In this document: piece after piece, positions 40,624 through 52,400 of the stretch | Position numbering within the stretch: position 1 is the stretch's first letter | How the letters are laid out: every line of letters starts with the position of its first letter | Origin: Grifola frondosa | Taxonomy: Eukaryota > Basidiomycota > Agaricomycetes > Polyporales > Grifolaceae | DNA: 64,000 nt | Assembly: GCA_001683735.1 (NCBI GenBank) | Contig: LUGG01000005.1 | Coordinates: 1,798,001 to 1,862,000, forward strand | Direction: 5' to 3' | Made by a program: the position numbers and the translations under genes | The notes under the pieces: model-generated | The model's database searches: none | What the model saw: only the letters and a program-made list of their open reading frames with translations | Told to the model about the DNA's origin: nothing

Positions 40624-43600
40624 CTACTGCCCAAACATCTTCATATGAAGAAACATGTCCGTGTCCACAACATCCATAACTAAGAATTCTCCATCCTTTT
40701 CAGAATCTTCAATAAGTAATGCCCCTCGTATGATAGAATGAACCGACATGAATTCGGGTTTGGCTCGGGGTTTGGCTCAAACCCGATAAAATCCTAAATG
40801 CTTGTCCTTTCGCCGAAGTATGCCTGTTGGTGCATCAAGTGGTTGAATAAGAGCAAGAGGATATTCTGTATCATGCAAGTGACACTTGAAGACAAACAGT
40901 AACCTCCCAAATATGTTACGAGTGGCTGTATGCAGAAGCACACAGTCGTAGCGTGGTTTGTCGCCGAATTTTGGCGTGCAGCGCAAATAGTCGCAGGTTT
41001 TCTCTCCAGTCCACCATGGATTCATAATAAACTTTGAGGAACCGATATTCAGTAATTATCTGAGTGCAATTATGTTAATTAAGTGGAATATAAATATATG
41101 TCAGCAGAAACTCACCATATCATCTGGATGAAATTTTAAGAACTTGCCATCAGGAAGGGAAACAATTGGAGTTAAATATTCTGTAAGATGTTTCCGAAAG
41201 TCCTTGAATGCCACATCATGCATGTGAACCTCTTCCAGAGTATGAAAACTGCACAGATGCTGTTTTGAACCCAATGAGATATGATCTGTTCTTGAATGTT
41301 CATCCTCCATCTCTTCAGAATCTTGATGAGCTGCTAGTTGAGCATTATCATACTCATCAATGTGCTCACGAATAAACACAGAGATGAGAGAATAATGATC
41401 TGCCTTGAGAATCTAATTTTATTGTATTAAATAATTGATCTGGATAATCCAATAAACACTCACCTGCTCAGCAACATTTTTTTTGTTTGTGCGAAAAAGA
41501 TAGGACTTTTTCAAGGGACCATGCATTTTTTCATTAGGCTTGGTGTTGTAATTGCGTGTAACACCCTTCGCCTGAATGTCATCAAATGCATGCTGATGTG
41601 TATGCATTTTTGGGAAGTTCCAGTTCTTGTTTAGCTCTGAATCATCAGGTATTTTGGATGAATATTCCTTCAATTTAAATATCAGCATATATTAAATAGA
41701 ATCTGAATATTTGATACCTGAATAAGTGATGAGAACTCCAGCTGTACTTGTCTTCCTGCTGCAAGTGTTTCACTTGTGTGAACCTCCAAAGCCAGATATG
41801 TGTCCAACTCCAAGTATTTGCGCATGCAGCGAAGCAAAAGATAACCAAGAGAATCAACAGAATCAGTGAGAACATTATGCATTGTGAACAGTATAATCTA
41901 AGATAATGCATTATAAGCTATATGCATATATTTCAATTTTCAGTGATTTACCTTTGACATGTCTGCAAATTTTGAACCATCATTGAATGAGATATTCATA
42001 ATCGCATCAAAGTGATTCAGGTTGCGCCATGATGGAATATGTTTGACACTACAAATGAATTTAGAATATTTCAAATAATATCTAAAGCAACTTACTGCTG
42101 TTCAATTTGTGCAATAACATCTCGCCGAGTGCTCGCACTTAATGCTCCAACATGTTTTTTGATTTGAGGCCATAAATGGTGTCCAAATAGTCCACCATGA
42201 AAGGCATGCAATCGATCGAAGGAGAGAGCACGATAAGGATCGGAGTTTTTGACACATGCAAATGCATTCTATGAAATTTTTAGTAAAGTTGACTAACATC
42301 AAAACAATGGACAGACCTCTATATTATGCAAACCATATGACTTTAGCAGCTCTTCTTTTTCTACATTAGTTTGCATCATTTGTGCTTGTTTCAGAATACT
42401 CTGAGTATCTGACAATGTGCGCAATGGATAGTGCTTCGACAAATCAGAAAGAACATCTGCAGGAATAAGACAGATAGGACATGGAAATAATCCTCTTATT
42501 CCACGTATAAGCGACATCACAGACCTGACCAAAGTCTTGATTAGTATCTTGTCATAAAATTGCTTGTTTGATACTTACTGTTCTTCATAGTCTGCTGATA
42601 AAATTAAAATGAAGGGAAACAAATGACGGTCAATAGTATCACCACATTTGAACCAATATCCAGTGGCGGAATGTTTGCTGATAGAGTCCAGAATGATAAG
42701 GAAGGATTTATGCCATACGACATGTTTGAACTGAACAAATTCTGCTTTTCCGGATTCACCAGCATCTTCAGGCACCTATGAAAAAAACAAATTAGTATTT
42801 AGACTTAGAGAATAAGAGACCACCAACTATTGGAAGCCACCCAACAACACGCTGTCGTATTCTTCCGGCGATCGGTATGAAACAACACACTTTTCACCAA
42901 ACAACCAAAAGGCTATCTGACTAGAGTAATATTTTGTTTTATAGTCGAGGGGTTATTTCCCGGATAGGACGGGTGCACCGAGCGTAACGGGGTTTCCTAC
43001 TTTTCCGGATAGAGGCTCAGTCGAGTCCGGTTGCGCGAAGATACGCTATATCACAGGAGACTCTGAAGATGCTCTGTGAAGTATCCTACGGTACTTGGTT
43101 ACTTGCAGTATACCTGTGGGGAACAAGAAAAAGACTAGGCTAGACTCAAATAGTCTGCCTCGTTAGTATGCTTCTAACTTCTTTTCAAAGTTACTGCCTT
43201 CTTGCAGTACTTTGACTTCAATACTGATTCCGCTTGCTGATTAGGAATGCTCCTGGACTTCTTTCCAGAGACTTATACTCCGTAATCACTTACAAGACGG
43301 ACTTCCCAAACCCAATACAAACAACCAATTTCTCAAACTGACGGTGCGTACCTGATGTCCTTTATGACAGGATTGCCTCCACTGTCCTAACAAAAGTCTA
43401 CCAATCTTCCTACTAACCTTGTGCTTCCAGAATCTCTTGCCTGGACAGTTGACAATTTAGGGAAGTGATATGCCCCTTTTGTGACAGGATTACTTCACTG
43501 TCCTAATAAAGGTCCAATATTTCCTGCCTGAACTTGTGCTTCCAGAATCTCTTGCCTGGACAGTTGACAATTCAGGGAATACTTTACAAACAGGTAAGCC

Positions 43601-45921
43601 TAGACCACACACTCAAGTGGGCCTCAAAGTTAGAGAAAGAAATTCTGATTCAAAGCTAAGGTTGGCTGAGGAACGAGAGCTTTGGGGGGGGGATCCAAGA
43701 GATAAAGAAAAAGGATGGATGATCAAAAGATGGATGGATCAAAAGATGGATGATGGGGCCCCTCGTTCACTCCAGCTTATATACTCTACAGAATGTTTCT
43801 GGAAAGTTCTATTCTATGGCTGACTAATGCTCCTTCTGCTTACCAATCCACTCCAAATGCTTACCAATCCACCAAGTTTTCTGCTGACGAATTGCATTTG
43901 GAAGTTGCTGGAAGCTTCCTTGACCTGCTAGCACATTCTACACAGGTCTCTCTCCTTCTGGAGAATTCTCCCAGGTTCCATGAGTTCCTAGGGTGTTCTT
44001 CATGATTCTATGATACTCTGGAGTCTACTGAAATATTCTAGCAGATTCTCCAGGTTTCTGTATTCTTCCAGGACAATCTGGAAGGGGAATTTTCGATTAA
44101 AGTCTTCTTTCAAGACTATAATCTTCTGGGAAATTCCAGGACCTTCTGTCCTTCCAGGATATTCCAGGATATTCATCAGCAAGGGGCCACAAGTCTGCTC
44201 AACTAAGCAGAAATGACCACAGTACGTCTTTGCTGACACAATTCTGATTACAAGAGGTGAACTGAGCGAAGTGCAATATGTGATGGGAGATGAATGTGAC
44301 GGATAAGGAAAGGGAAGAAAGGGGATAAGCCGTGATGTATTATGACCTTGACCTTCTTGACTGTCCCTAGACTCCCTGCAACTGCTGCTGCCACAATCGA
44401 ATGTCTCCTGGGAAAATGACCGTGTGTGATCGGAATGCAACATAGTCATTATCCGGCTTCAATGCTCCTGTCATCCAGTGCGCTGTCTGGGCTGCCCAAT
44501 TCCATGCTATCGTTCCATTCCCTGCATGCTTTCACGTGTGTGGGTAGTGCAGACACTGGTCAATGAAATTGCCATGTCCGAGTACCAATCCAGATTGGTG
44601 CACGACAACGCCCACCTCCAATTCCCTCACCATTTCGAATATCTGCTGGCAGGTTTCCACAACGTGCCATGACAGGATATCCTTTCTGAGTGCCAAATGA
44701 TGATAATTTGGTCTTATCTGCATAAATGATAATGGACAGTGGCTTCCCATCAGGGGGCAAAGAGGACTATACAAATGGTCATCAATTGATTAGTAGTATA
44801 TTCAATATCAAAGTTATAATATAGGACACCATACTTGAATTTCCCAAACCCGATCAGCAGTCCACGGTTCATGAATAAACCTTACAAAATCTGTGCCATT
44901 GTATTTGAAGAGCCTCTGAGCATCCCATGTGAAATGAGGTGCTAAAGATGGTTCACGGATTAAATCAGACAACCAGTCCCATATAGATCGAGTATGAACA
45001 TCAAATTCTTGCTCCGTGTTCTTGTATGGAACAGTAAAGGATGTCTTTTCAAACTACGAAAACAAAGATTAGGCAATGTGAAATCTGACTCAAACAGCTT
45101 ACAAGCCGTACCGGTGTCATTTTGTGCTTTGCCAACTCCCATGTCTTTTGTAATTCAGCATGATTCGATAGCGTAAATGAGTCTTGACCACTAGCACATT
45201 TGTGAAAGAGTCGGATGAGGGCATCGGTTTGTTTTTGATTCAAGGCAGCTTCCTGTGCAATCTCTCCAAATTCGTAGTCCAACCGTGTACGAAATGGCTG
45301 CCAGGGATCTTCCCGCACTTGGGGCAATGCAAAGCTTGTAGTGTTTTGATGCCCGTATTCATCAAACCGACAAATCTCAGTCGGATGTTTGCTGCTAGGG
45401 TGATACTCGGTTTTGATATCATCTAGCTGAGGAACCCGGCCCGAATCATCCTCGAGTTCCGTTGTCGAACGGCTCGGAGATTGTGCTATACAAGTAAAAA
45501 TTGACTACATGATAGGTGGTACAAAAAGAATTGCCATACGGGCACTGAGGTTACTCGTATCAAAGTCCGAAGCTCGTGTTTCAGTTGCGGAGCTCACAAC
45601 AGAAAAAGTTCCTGCGGTCAATATGTATAAGCATTATCAACATTGATCGCAATCAGCAACCCTACCGGATGTACTCATACGTGCAGGCGGTCGCTGCAAA
45701 TTTCGCTCCGAGGGCCCTATAACACAATCTAATCAGCTCAAACATCCAGGTCAATAAGCTATAATGAACATACCGGCGGTCAAATTCTTCTTCAACTGCA
45801 CTTCGTAGGCCAGATCACTTCCCCGTTGTTCCATCTTCAGCTTACAGGCCTTTTCGTGTGAGCCCAACCCTTTGACGGCATATTCCTTCTTACAGAATCG
45901 GCATGCTCTTCTCGCCGACAT
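40624..45921 (-). pseudogene. Plavaka transposase gene, interrupted by a solo LTR
   Basis: Multi-exon minus-strand gene, ATG 45921 to TAG 40624-40626. The N-terminus has a CCHC-like finger (RRACRFCKKEYAVKGLGSHEKAC). Later exons follow the Plavaka pattern: PKCGKIPGSHFVHGW, PWQPFRTRLDYEFGEIAQEAAL (~45250-45310), FTWDAQRLFKYNG, YADKTKLSSFGTQKGYPV and NLPADIRNGEGIGGGR (44612-44760), [solo LTR], VVGWLPIV, the FPCPICLIP finger (~42480), SDPYRALSFDRLHAFHGGLFGHHLWP (~42150-42240), SYLFRTNKKNVAEQ, and a C-terminal PRYDCVLLHT...DTEYPLALIQPLDAPTG. The protein would cut and paste the element by its termini. The solo LTR (plus ACGC) sits inside an exon, and its removal restores the frame exactly. Confidence 0.8.
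42853..44607 (-). repeat. Solo LTR-B of the E3 family
   Basis: 1755 bp, minus orientation, TG...CA ends, flanked by ACGC on both sides (42849-42852, 44608-44611), as expected after LTR-LTR recombination deleted an internal region. It is nearly identical to the E3 5' LTR (50508-52276), including an unchanged 149-codon ORF. Length differs mainly by a CATCCATC-type minisatellite and short indels. Confidence 0.85.
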
Positions 45922-46384
45922 TGTGCAGTGGTGACTGGGAATCCCTAAATCCTCTATAATGAAATCACAGATGTGAGAGTCCAACCATGCACATAATGGT
46001 TGCACACTTACATGTACAATATAGATACCGATACTTCTCAAAGTGCTGTGAAGCCTGCGGCGCACTGGGCAGGCATGTAGCACTCTCGCACAATGCAATC
46101 GGGTTTGATCGAAGATAGCTGTCGATTTCGTCGTGATCCAGATTTGGCAGACAGTAAAGGTATCCAGAGTACGAAAAAGCTGGAGTGCGAGAAGGGGCGT
46201 TGCAGACGCAGACGCAGTGAGCTGTATCAGTGAGAGGGCGTGAACCAACCGTTACAAGGTGAACTTAATCTCAGGCGTTTACATCTCAATTTAACTTAAG
46301 TGCAAGCATTGTATTATAATCATGTTACGAAAGGACCTGATTGGCTTACGCAAGGACTTATAACTGGGTTACAACCGGTAACCC
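45922..46384. other. Plavaka right subterminal region and transposase promoter
   Basis: No further gene. It contains repeated GTTACAA, CTTATAA and GTTACGAAAGG words (46250-46400) that resemble the left end, typical of transposase-binding subterminal repeats. Confidence 0.45.
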
Positions 46385-46413
46385 CTTATAAGGTAAATTC
46401 AAAAGTTCCGACA
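46385..46413 (-). repeat. Plavaka right terminal inverted repeat
   Basis: Ends AAAAGTTCCGACA, complementary to the left end, followed by TT (46414-46415). Confidence 0.8.
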
Positions 46414-46415
46414 TT

Positions 46416-47214
46416 GCATTCTGCATCTTACTTGTCGCTTCTCAATATCATTGTCTCCTACACAACCCTTCGGACGCTGTTCACTTTGCTCTTCCATATA
46501 TACGTTATTCCTCTCATGCGCAAGCCTGCTGATGGATTTCATACTAAATCGCGTGCTGTGAACAAGCAGAGGACATACATATAGTCACCAACCTTCGAGC
46601 TCCCTCAGTCTCTTCCCGACTTTGGCTGTACTCTTCTGACCTAGGCGAATCTGCGCTTCCCCTCGCGTGTCCTCTCAACGTACGCCATCTTATAATCACA
46701 AATCCATCTCCTCTCAATGTATGCGCTATTGCACGATGCTCTCACCGATGCAGTCCACCTGATCGCACTCACCTCCTTATATAATCGTTACCGTGCCGGT
46801 ATCTGCACGCCCACGCTGTTGTCATCATCTCCACTTCTTCGTGCAATTTCCAGAAGCCATGTACTCTGCTCTGACTACTAGCTGGCTTGCCGACAGGGGA
46901 CTGTAGAATATATCGCTGTCACTATGTTCAGCACCGAGGTGCCTTTGCTTGTGTACTCATCTTGTGCAATGTGAGTAAGTCATGCGGACTTCGAGCCATC
47001 AGGGGTCGCTCTATCCTGATCAATCCCGTAACACTAGCTAGCTATGACTGCCTCGGTCGTATGCAGACGTCCCTCACGCAATTGCTGTTCGAGGTCAAAT
47101 GATAAGGGCTATGTATCAAACACCCGAAGCACCATGTAAACTGTTCGCGATGAACTCAATCGTTCTGTTTTCTTCCCCGCACTGCCTTCGGACTTCTCAA
47201 AGATCTCGGCTAGC
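46416..47214. other. Divergent spacer, unit C right half
   Basis: Resumes the duplicated host unit interrupted at 10347. It matches 1610-2440 (CTTGTCGCTTCTCAA, CTCATGCGCAAGCCTGCTGATGG, TGTGCAATGTGAGTAA). No gene supported. Confidence 0.6.
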
Positions 47215-47669
47215 GTGAACAATTTTACCAAGATGGTTGTGTGCATGGACGACGCATGCTTTTACGCCTTCCGCGCATTCCTGCGAACGACCGTGATAGT
47301 CCCCTCTGACTTCTACGAGCCGCAACGAAGAGACACGATCGTGGACGACTGTATTTTGCAGGTGTGCTTGTTCGGGTGGCCGAAGTCCGCCTTCTGAAGT
47401 TCTACGACAATCTGTATGACAATGATGAGGAGTTGGACTTCGCTGGTATATCATGTTGTTGCGTGACGGCGGAGCATCACTGCAACTCCGCCGTGGACGC
47501 AGCACATCGCTCGATGCGTGATTCCGTGTTGGTCAGTGTGCAACCTCGACCGTGGTCACCACTGGTTCTGTTCCTATCTCATTCGGCGAGCAACCAGCTT
47601 ACCGTGGTTGATACACAGCCTGTGCTTAGACTTCCTTCTGACTTCCACGTTCGACGATGGGTTGTTTAG
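47215..47669 (+). CDS. Hypothetical plus-strand gene, unit C
   Basis: Unknown. An open frame from 47215 (MNNFTKMVVCMDDACFYAFRAFLRTTVIVPSDFYEPQRRDTIVDDCIL) may splice near 47360 into the frame 47364-47669 (VAEVRLLKFYDN...DEELDFAGISCCCVTAEHH... to RSMRDSVLVSVQP and SNQLTVVDT). The latter frame is conserved with 2699-2941 in unit A, where the first part is broken. No signal peptide or known domain is evident. From 47670 to 48198 nothing codable is seen apart from duplicated leader sequence. Confidence 0.35.
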
Positions 47670-48198
47670 TTACAACCGTCGTTCGCGCAGCTTGAGTACG
47701 TGCTGTTGTGTCGGGTTCGGAGGAGATATCGTCGCTGATCAAGCTGTTCTCTACTTGTTCATCTTATAGATGTCTAGCTTGGTTCGTGGATATGTGTTGC
47801 AATATTGTTGGAGGTGATGTATCATTGCAGTCTCTGATCTCAACTACTCGCAGTGAACCTTCCAATGTTCCTTCGCATCCTCGGGATTCAACGTTCAACT
47901 GTGACACGCTGCCGTCTTAAGTGAGCCTTATCACCAGTGTTTCAGTATGGCGTGTCGGTGCTGAGATGAGGTCTGTGCATTAGTACGTTCTCTGCCATTG
48001 AGCCATTCATGTAATTTCATGAGGTTTTTGTACGAAACTGTATTTCCGGAAATATTACCGCATGGATGCGCTCAATCAGATCGTAACAGCGAGGAGATGC
48101 CAGCGCGGCGATGTTGTCCTCGAGGGTGAATATAAGAGTAGGATCTCTCCATCGCTGCTAAAGCATTCAGTCCCCAGTCTTTCAAACTCCCTCGTATC

Positions 48199-49872
48199 AT
48201 GTCATCCACCATCAGTCCGAGGAGGATCAGCAACTGTGAGTGGTGCTCACTGCAATATTTCCTAATTCAATATATCTCACTGCACAGCTTCATTACAATA
48301 TGTTGTATTATATCGGCGACCAGTGAGTGTTTCACTGACGATCTCAAGTCATTCTCATATTCCCATTTGTTGCAGCTCTGCTGGTCTATGAGTACATTAT
48401 TACCTATGATCGTGAATATGAGCTTGTGTGGAAGTGCCGATTTTCAGCCGCTACCTTAGTATTCTTGCTAGCAAGGTATCCTATACTTCTAGAGAACATT
48501 CTCTCCCTTCCAACCATATATCCCCTGTCAACAAGAGTACAGTTCTCATCCTATTCCTGTGGATGGTCTGAGCTCACTAAATTTTCCAGAGCTGCTCCGC
48601 ATTGATTTTGATGCAGACAATTTTCGGGTTACTCTTCCTGTTGCTTTTGATGAGTGAGTGTTCACTGGTGATATGATATCCTTACTCCTGACTGACCATT
48701 TTCTGTGAAGCATTCTCAAGTCTCCGAGTGTATGCCTTGTCTGGCCGTGAATGGAAAATCACCTCATTGGTATGCATCCTGTCCCTGGTTGCCTTCGGCA
48801 TTGCACTGGTGAGCCCTGTCCTTTGCAGTGAGCTTGGAATGTAACTGAAATAACACATACATGTCTAGTTTGTGGATGTGCAGCAAGTGGTTCTTGTAGC
48901 TCCACCTCCCATCAATTGCACAGTAGTCTTTTGGTCTCACCAGAGCTCTTGAACACATCAGTGAAATTAGTCCATCTCACTACATCTTGTTGACTGAAGT
49001 GCTGTGTTATATAGATGTATGTATTGCTCCTGGTTTCATATTTCCCAAGTGCTCAGCTCATGCAATGCTCCTAGTGGGTATGTAGAGCATGCAACAGAAA
49101 TCACTGCAGACATACTTGTTCTTGCAATAACTGTACACCAAATGTACTGGAGAATACGAGCTTCCGTGAAGGATACACTCCGAACTCCATTGCATGCTTT
49201 GATCTTGAGGGATGGTCAGTATTGATTTCTGCCTTGATATCTGCACTGATCTGATGTACCTCCATCAGGTACAATATACTTCTTGTAAGCTACCCATATT
49301 TAAGATGGCCCTGATGTTATTTTGACAACCATGCACCTTATAGAGTCTTATTGACCTCAAATACTGCAGATATCATATTCATATATTTTGGAGAGGCTTT
49401 TGTATGTAGATTCATCTCACATCCCTGCCAATACTCACTCACGGGACCCATCATCAGGAATCCTGTTCTTATACCAGCCAGTTCATCAACCCGTGAGTAA
49501 CTGTGATCAATTCTCTTTTGTTCTAATTACTCATGACATCAATTATGATACAGTATAATAGCAATTATCATATCATGGTTCATGCTCAATCTCCGCGAGG
49601 TTGATGCATCCCAGCGTGGCACCGAAGGCCCAAGTCGCCCGTCATTTGTCGGCTCAGTCCAGTTTTCAGCTTTCATCGAACCCCTCGGTGCCCCTCTGGA
49701 GCACGAATTCTTGTTCTCTGCAATTCATCCCGGTTCCTTGGATGAACCAGGAGCCGGTGGAGAGAATGAGCATGAGAATGTGCTGGACCATGACCGTGAA
49801 ATGGCTTCAGACCATGCTAGCATTCTCGTACCATCTGAAGCGAAACCTGGTCCATCCGGAGTCAGGGCGTGA
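48199..49872 (+). CDS. DUF6533 multi-pass membrane protein, copy 2
   Basis: Paralog of 3393-5067 with the same exon order: MSSTIS start, LLVYEYIITYDREYELVWKCRFSAATLVFLLAR (~48376-48475), LRVYALSGREWKITSL (~48723), RATEITADILVLAITVHQMYW and LRTPLHALILRDG (~49090-49215), and RFMLNLREVDASQRGTE in the last exon, ending at 49872. Exon 1 is one base shorter than in copy 1, so with the same splice sites the frame would not pass into exon 2. Either copy 2 is broken there, it uses another splice site, or a base is missing from the assembly. Function is unknown, as for the family. Confidence 0.65.
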
Positions 49873-50507
49873 GCTAGGACTGCGATATTTTTTGGTCTGT
49901 ATGGCATTGCTTTCTCGTTGATATCTTGCATGTGCTAATGCTGACCCTAGAGAAAGGTGCTTGCAGGAATTGGACTGCATATGGGGTCGGGTGTCATTTG
50001 TCGATGTTTTCTTGGATAATGAACTTGGTGTCAGAATTTATAGAGACCGAATCATATGCACTAGACCACCGTCACTATCTCTTGTATTGCTATGTAATGC
50101 TCAGATCAATCATACAGAAGCCGTATCTTATACAGGTTCATCGTGATCAATCGCTCACTCACTGATGAACTGTTCATCATGGCGCACTGCGAAGGAAAAA
50201 AGCAATGATCTTGTTCATGCATGGTAGGTCTGACATCCATCTGACGATGTTCTCAGCGACCTACAATCGATGTGCCAGAAACATCGGTGGTGAGCGCATG
50301 TGTTTTACCACCAGCCAAAAGAAAATGTACATACTGTTCACGCGAGATATATTGTGATTGAACCACATGAATTCTACGGTGCACTGCTCTTTGCTCTTTA
50401 TGATTCTATAAATATGAGACTCACCATCTGAGACGTAGGTGGGGGAAGCGAGCGACCTCATTTTTGCCCTCTGCTATGACCACTACCATCAGCAAAAAGT
50501 CGCCCGC
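49873..50507. other. Downstream flank of DUF6533 copy 2
   Basis: Host sequence, partly shared with 5220-5370, ending where E3 inserted. No gene supported. Confidence 0.5.
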
Positions 50508-52276
50508 TGTCGTGCACCAATCTGGATTGGTACTCGGACATGGCAATTTCATTGACCAGTGTCTGCACTACCCACACACGTGAAAGCATGCAGGGAATGG
50601 AACGATAGCATGGAATTGGGCAGCCCAGACAGCGCACTGGATGACAGGAGCATTGAAGCCGGATAATGACTATGTTGCATTCCGATCACACACGGTCATT
50701 TTCCCAGGAGACATTCGATTGTGGCAGCAGCAGTTGCAGGGAGTCTAGGGACAGTCAAGAAGGTCAAGGTCATAATACATCACGGCTTATCCCCTTTCTT
50801 CCCTTTCCTTATCCGTCACATTCATCTCCCATCACATATTGCACTTCGCTCAGTTCACCTCTTGTAATCAGAATTGTGTCAGCAAAGACGTACTGTGGTC
50901 ATTTCTGCTTAGTTGAGCAGACTTGTGGCCCCTTGCTGATGAATATCCTGGAATATCCTGGAAGGACAGAAGGTCCTGGAATTTCCCAGAAGATTATAGT
51001 CTTGAAAGAAGACTTTAATCGAAAATTCCCCTTCCAGATTGTCCTGGAAGAATACAGAAACCTGGAGAATCTGCTAGAATATTTCAGTAGACTCCAGAGT
51101 ATCATAGAATCATGAAGAACACCCTAGGAACTCATGGAACCTGGGAGAATTCTCCAGAAGGAGAGAGACCTGTGTAGAATGTGCTAGCAGGTCAAGGAAG
51201 CTTCCAGCAACTTCCAAATGCAATTCGTCAGCAGAAAACTTGGTGGATTGGTAAGCATTTGGAGTGAATTGGTAAGCAGAAGGAGCATTAGTCAGCCATA
51301 GAATAGAACTTTCCAGAAACATTCTGTAGAGTATATAAGCTGGAGTGAACGAGGGGCCCCATCATCCATCTTTTGATCCATCCATCTTTTGATCATCCAT
51401 CCATCTTTGATCATCCATCTTTTTCTTATCTCTTGGATCCCCCCCCAAAGCTCTCGTTCCTCAGCCAACCTTAGCTTTGAATCAGAATTTCTTTCTCTAA
51501 CTTTGAGGCCCACTTGAGTGTGTGGTCTAGGCTTACCTGTTTGTAAAGTATTCCCTGAATTGTCAACTGTCCAGGCAAGAGATTCTGGAAGCACAAGTTC
51601 AGGCAGGAAATATTGGACCTTTATTAGGACAGTGAAGTAATCCTGTCACAAAAGGGGCATATCACTTCCCTAAATTGTCAACTGTCCAGGCAAGAGATTC
51701 TGGAAGCACAAGGTTAGTAGGAAGATTGGTAGACTTTTGTTAGGCAGTGGAGGCAATCCTGTCATAAAGGACATCAGGTACGCACCGTCAGTTTGAGAAA
51801 TTGGTTGTTTGTATTGGGTTTGGGAAGTCCGTCTTGTAAGTGATTACGGAGTATAAGTCTCTGGAAAGAAGTCCAGGAGCATTCCTAATCAGCAAGCGGA
51901 ATCAGTATTGAAGTCAAAGTACTGCAAGAAGGCAGTAACTTTGAAAAGAAGTTAGAAGCATACTAACGAGGCAGACTATTTGAGTCTAGCCTAGTCTTTT
52001 TCTTGTTCCCCACAGGTATACTGCAAGTAACCAAGTACCGTAGGATACTTCACAGAGCATCTTCAGAGTCTCCTGTGATATAGCGTATCTTCGCGCAACC
52101 GGACTCGACTGAGCCTCTATCCGGAAAAGTAGGAAACCCCGTTACGCTCGGTGCACCCGTCCTATCCGGGAAATAACCCCTCGACTATAAAACAAAATAT
52201 TACTCTAGTCAGATAGCCTTTTGGTTGTTTGGTGAAAAGTGTGTTGTTTCATACCGATCGCCGGAAGAATACGACA
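50508..52276 (+). repeat. E3 5' LTR (LTR-B)
   Basis: 1769 bp, TGTCGTGCACC...ATACGACA. TATATAAG (51332-51339) follows TTCCAGAA (51311-51318), a two-unit heat-shock-like element. Further GAA/TTC pairs lie upstream (GAAGCTTC 51197-51204). A CATCCATCTTTTGAT-type minisatellite (51362-51425) lies after the TATA, and the hairpin block shared with LTR-A is at 52099-52156. Confidence 0.88.
50666..51115 (+). other. 149-codon ORF in LTR-B
   Basis: Open in the 5' LTR and identical in the solo LTR, but a 1-nt deletion in the 3' LTR (near 63776) breaks it. It has no similarity that I can see to the LTR-A protein and no TATA close upstream, so coding is doubtful. Confidence 0.25.
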
Positions 52277-52284
52277 AGAAGAGT

Positions 52285-52301
52285 TGGAGCCCACCGCGAG
52301 G
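52285..52301 (+). other. E3 putative primer-binding site
   Basis: TGGAGCCCACCGCGAGG, the same sequence as in E2 (18411-18427), beginning 8 bp after the LTR. Confidence 0.55.
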
Positions 52302-52400
52302 GAGGAAAGATAGTTATTGAAGAAAAGTTGTCAAGCATACGTCATCACACGAGTGGTATATCTCTGTGATCACACCCACGGTTATACGTGTTCAGGAGTC

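Larger units (their letters stand above)
10348..46413 (-). mobile_element. Plavaka-type (CACTA-like) DNA transposon, split by nested elements
   Basis: The ends carry an imperfect terminal inverted repeat of ~29 bp (TGTCGGAA... at 10348; its complement ...TTCCGACA ends at 46413) flanked by TT on both sides (10346-10347, 46414-46415). The flanks rejoin the sequence order seen uninterrupted in unit A (GCCAGCGCTT then CTTACTTGTCGCTTCTC), which locates the insertion precisely. Without E1, its 5-bp TSD and the solo LTR, the transposon is ~7.96 kb. It carries a minus-strand transposase gene (40624-45921), a second minus-strand gene (40510 down to 12478), and a plus-strand repeat-rich passenger region (10833-12101). 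Subterminal sequence at both ends repeats GTTACAA, CTTATAA and GTTATAA words. Confidence 0.8.

Noticed and set aside
50666..51115. LTR-B 149-codon ORF as a counterpart of the LTR-A protein
   Set aside because: No similarity to the LTR-A protein, no nearby TATA, and the E3 3' LTR copy is frameshifted. Identity in the solo LTR reflects recent copying only.
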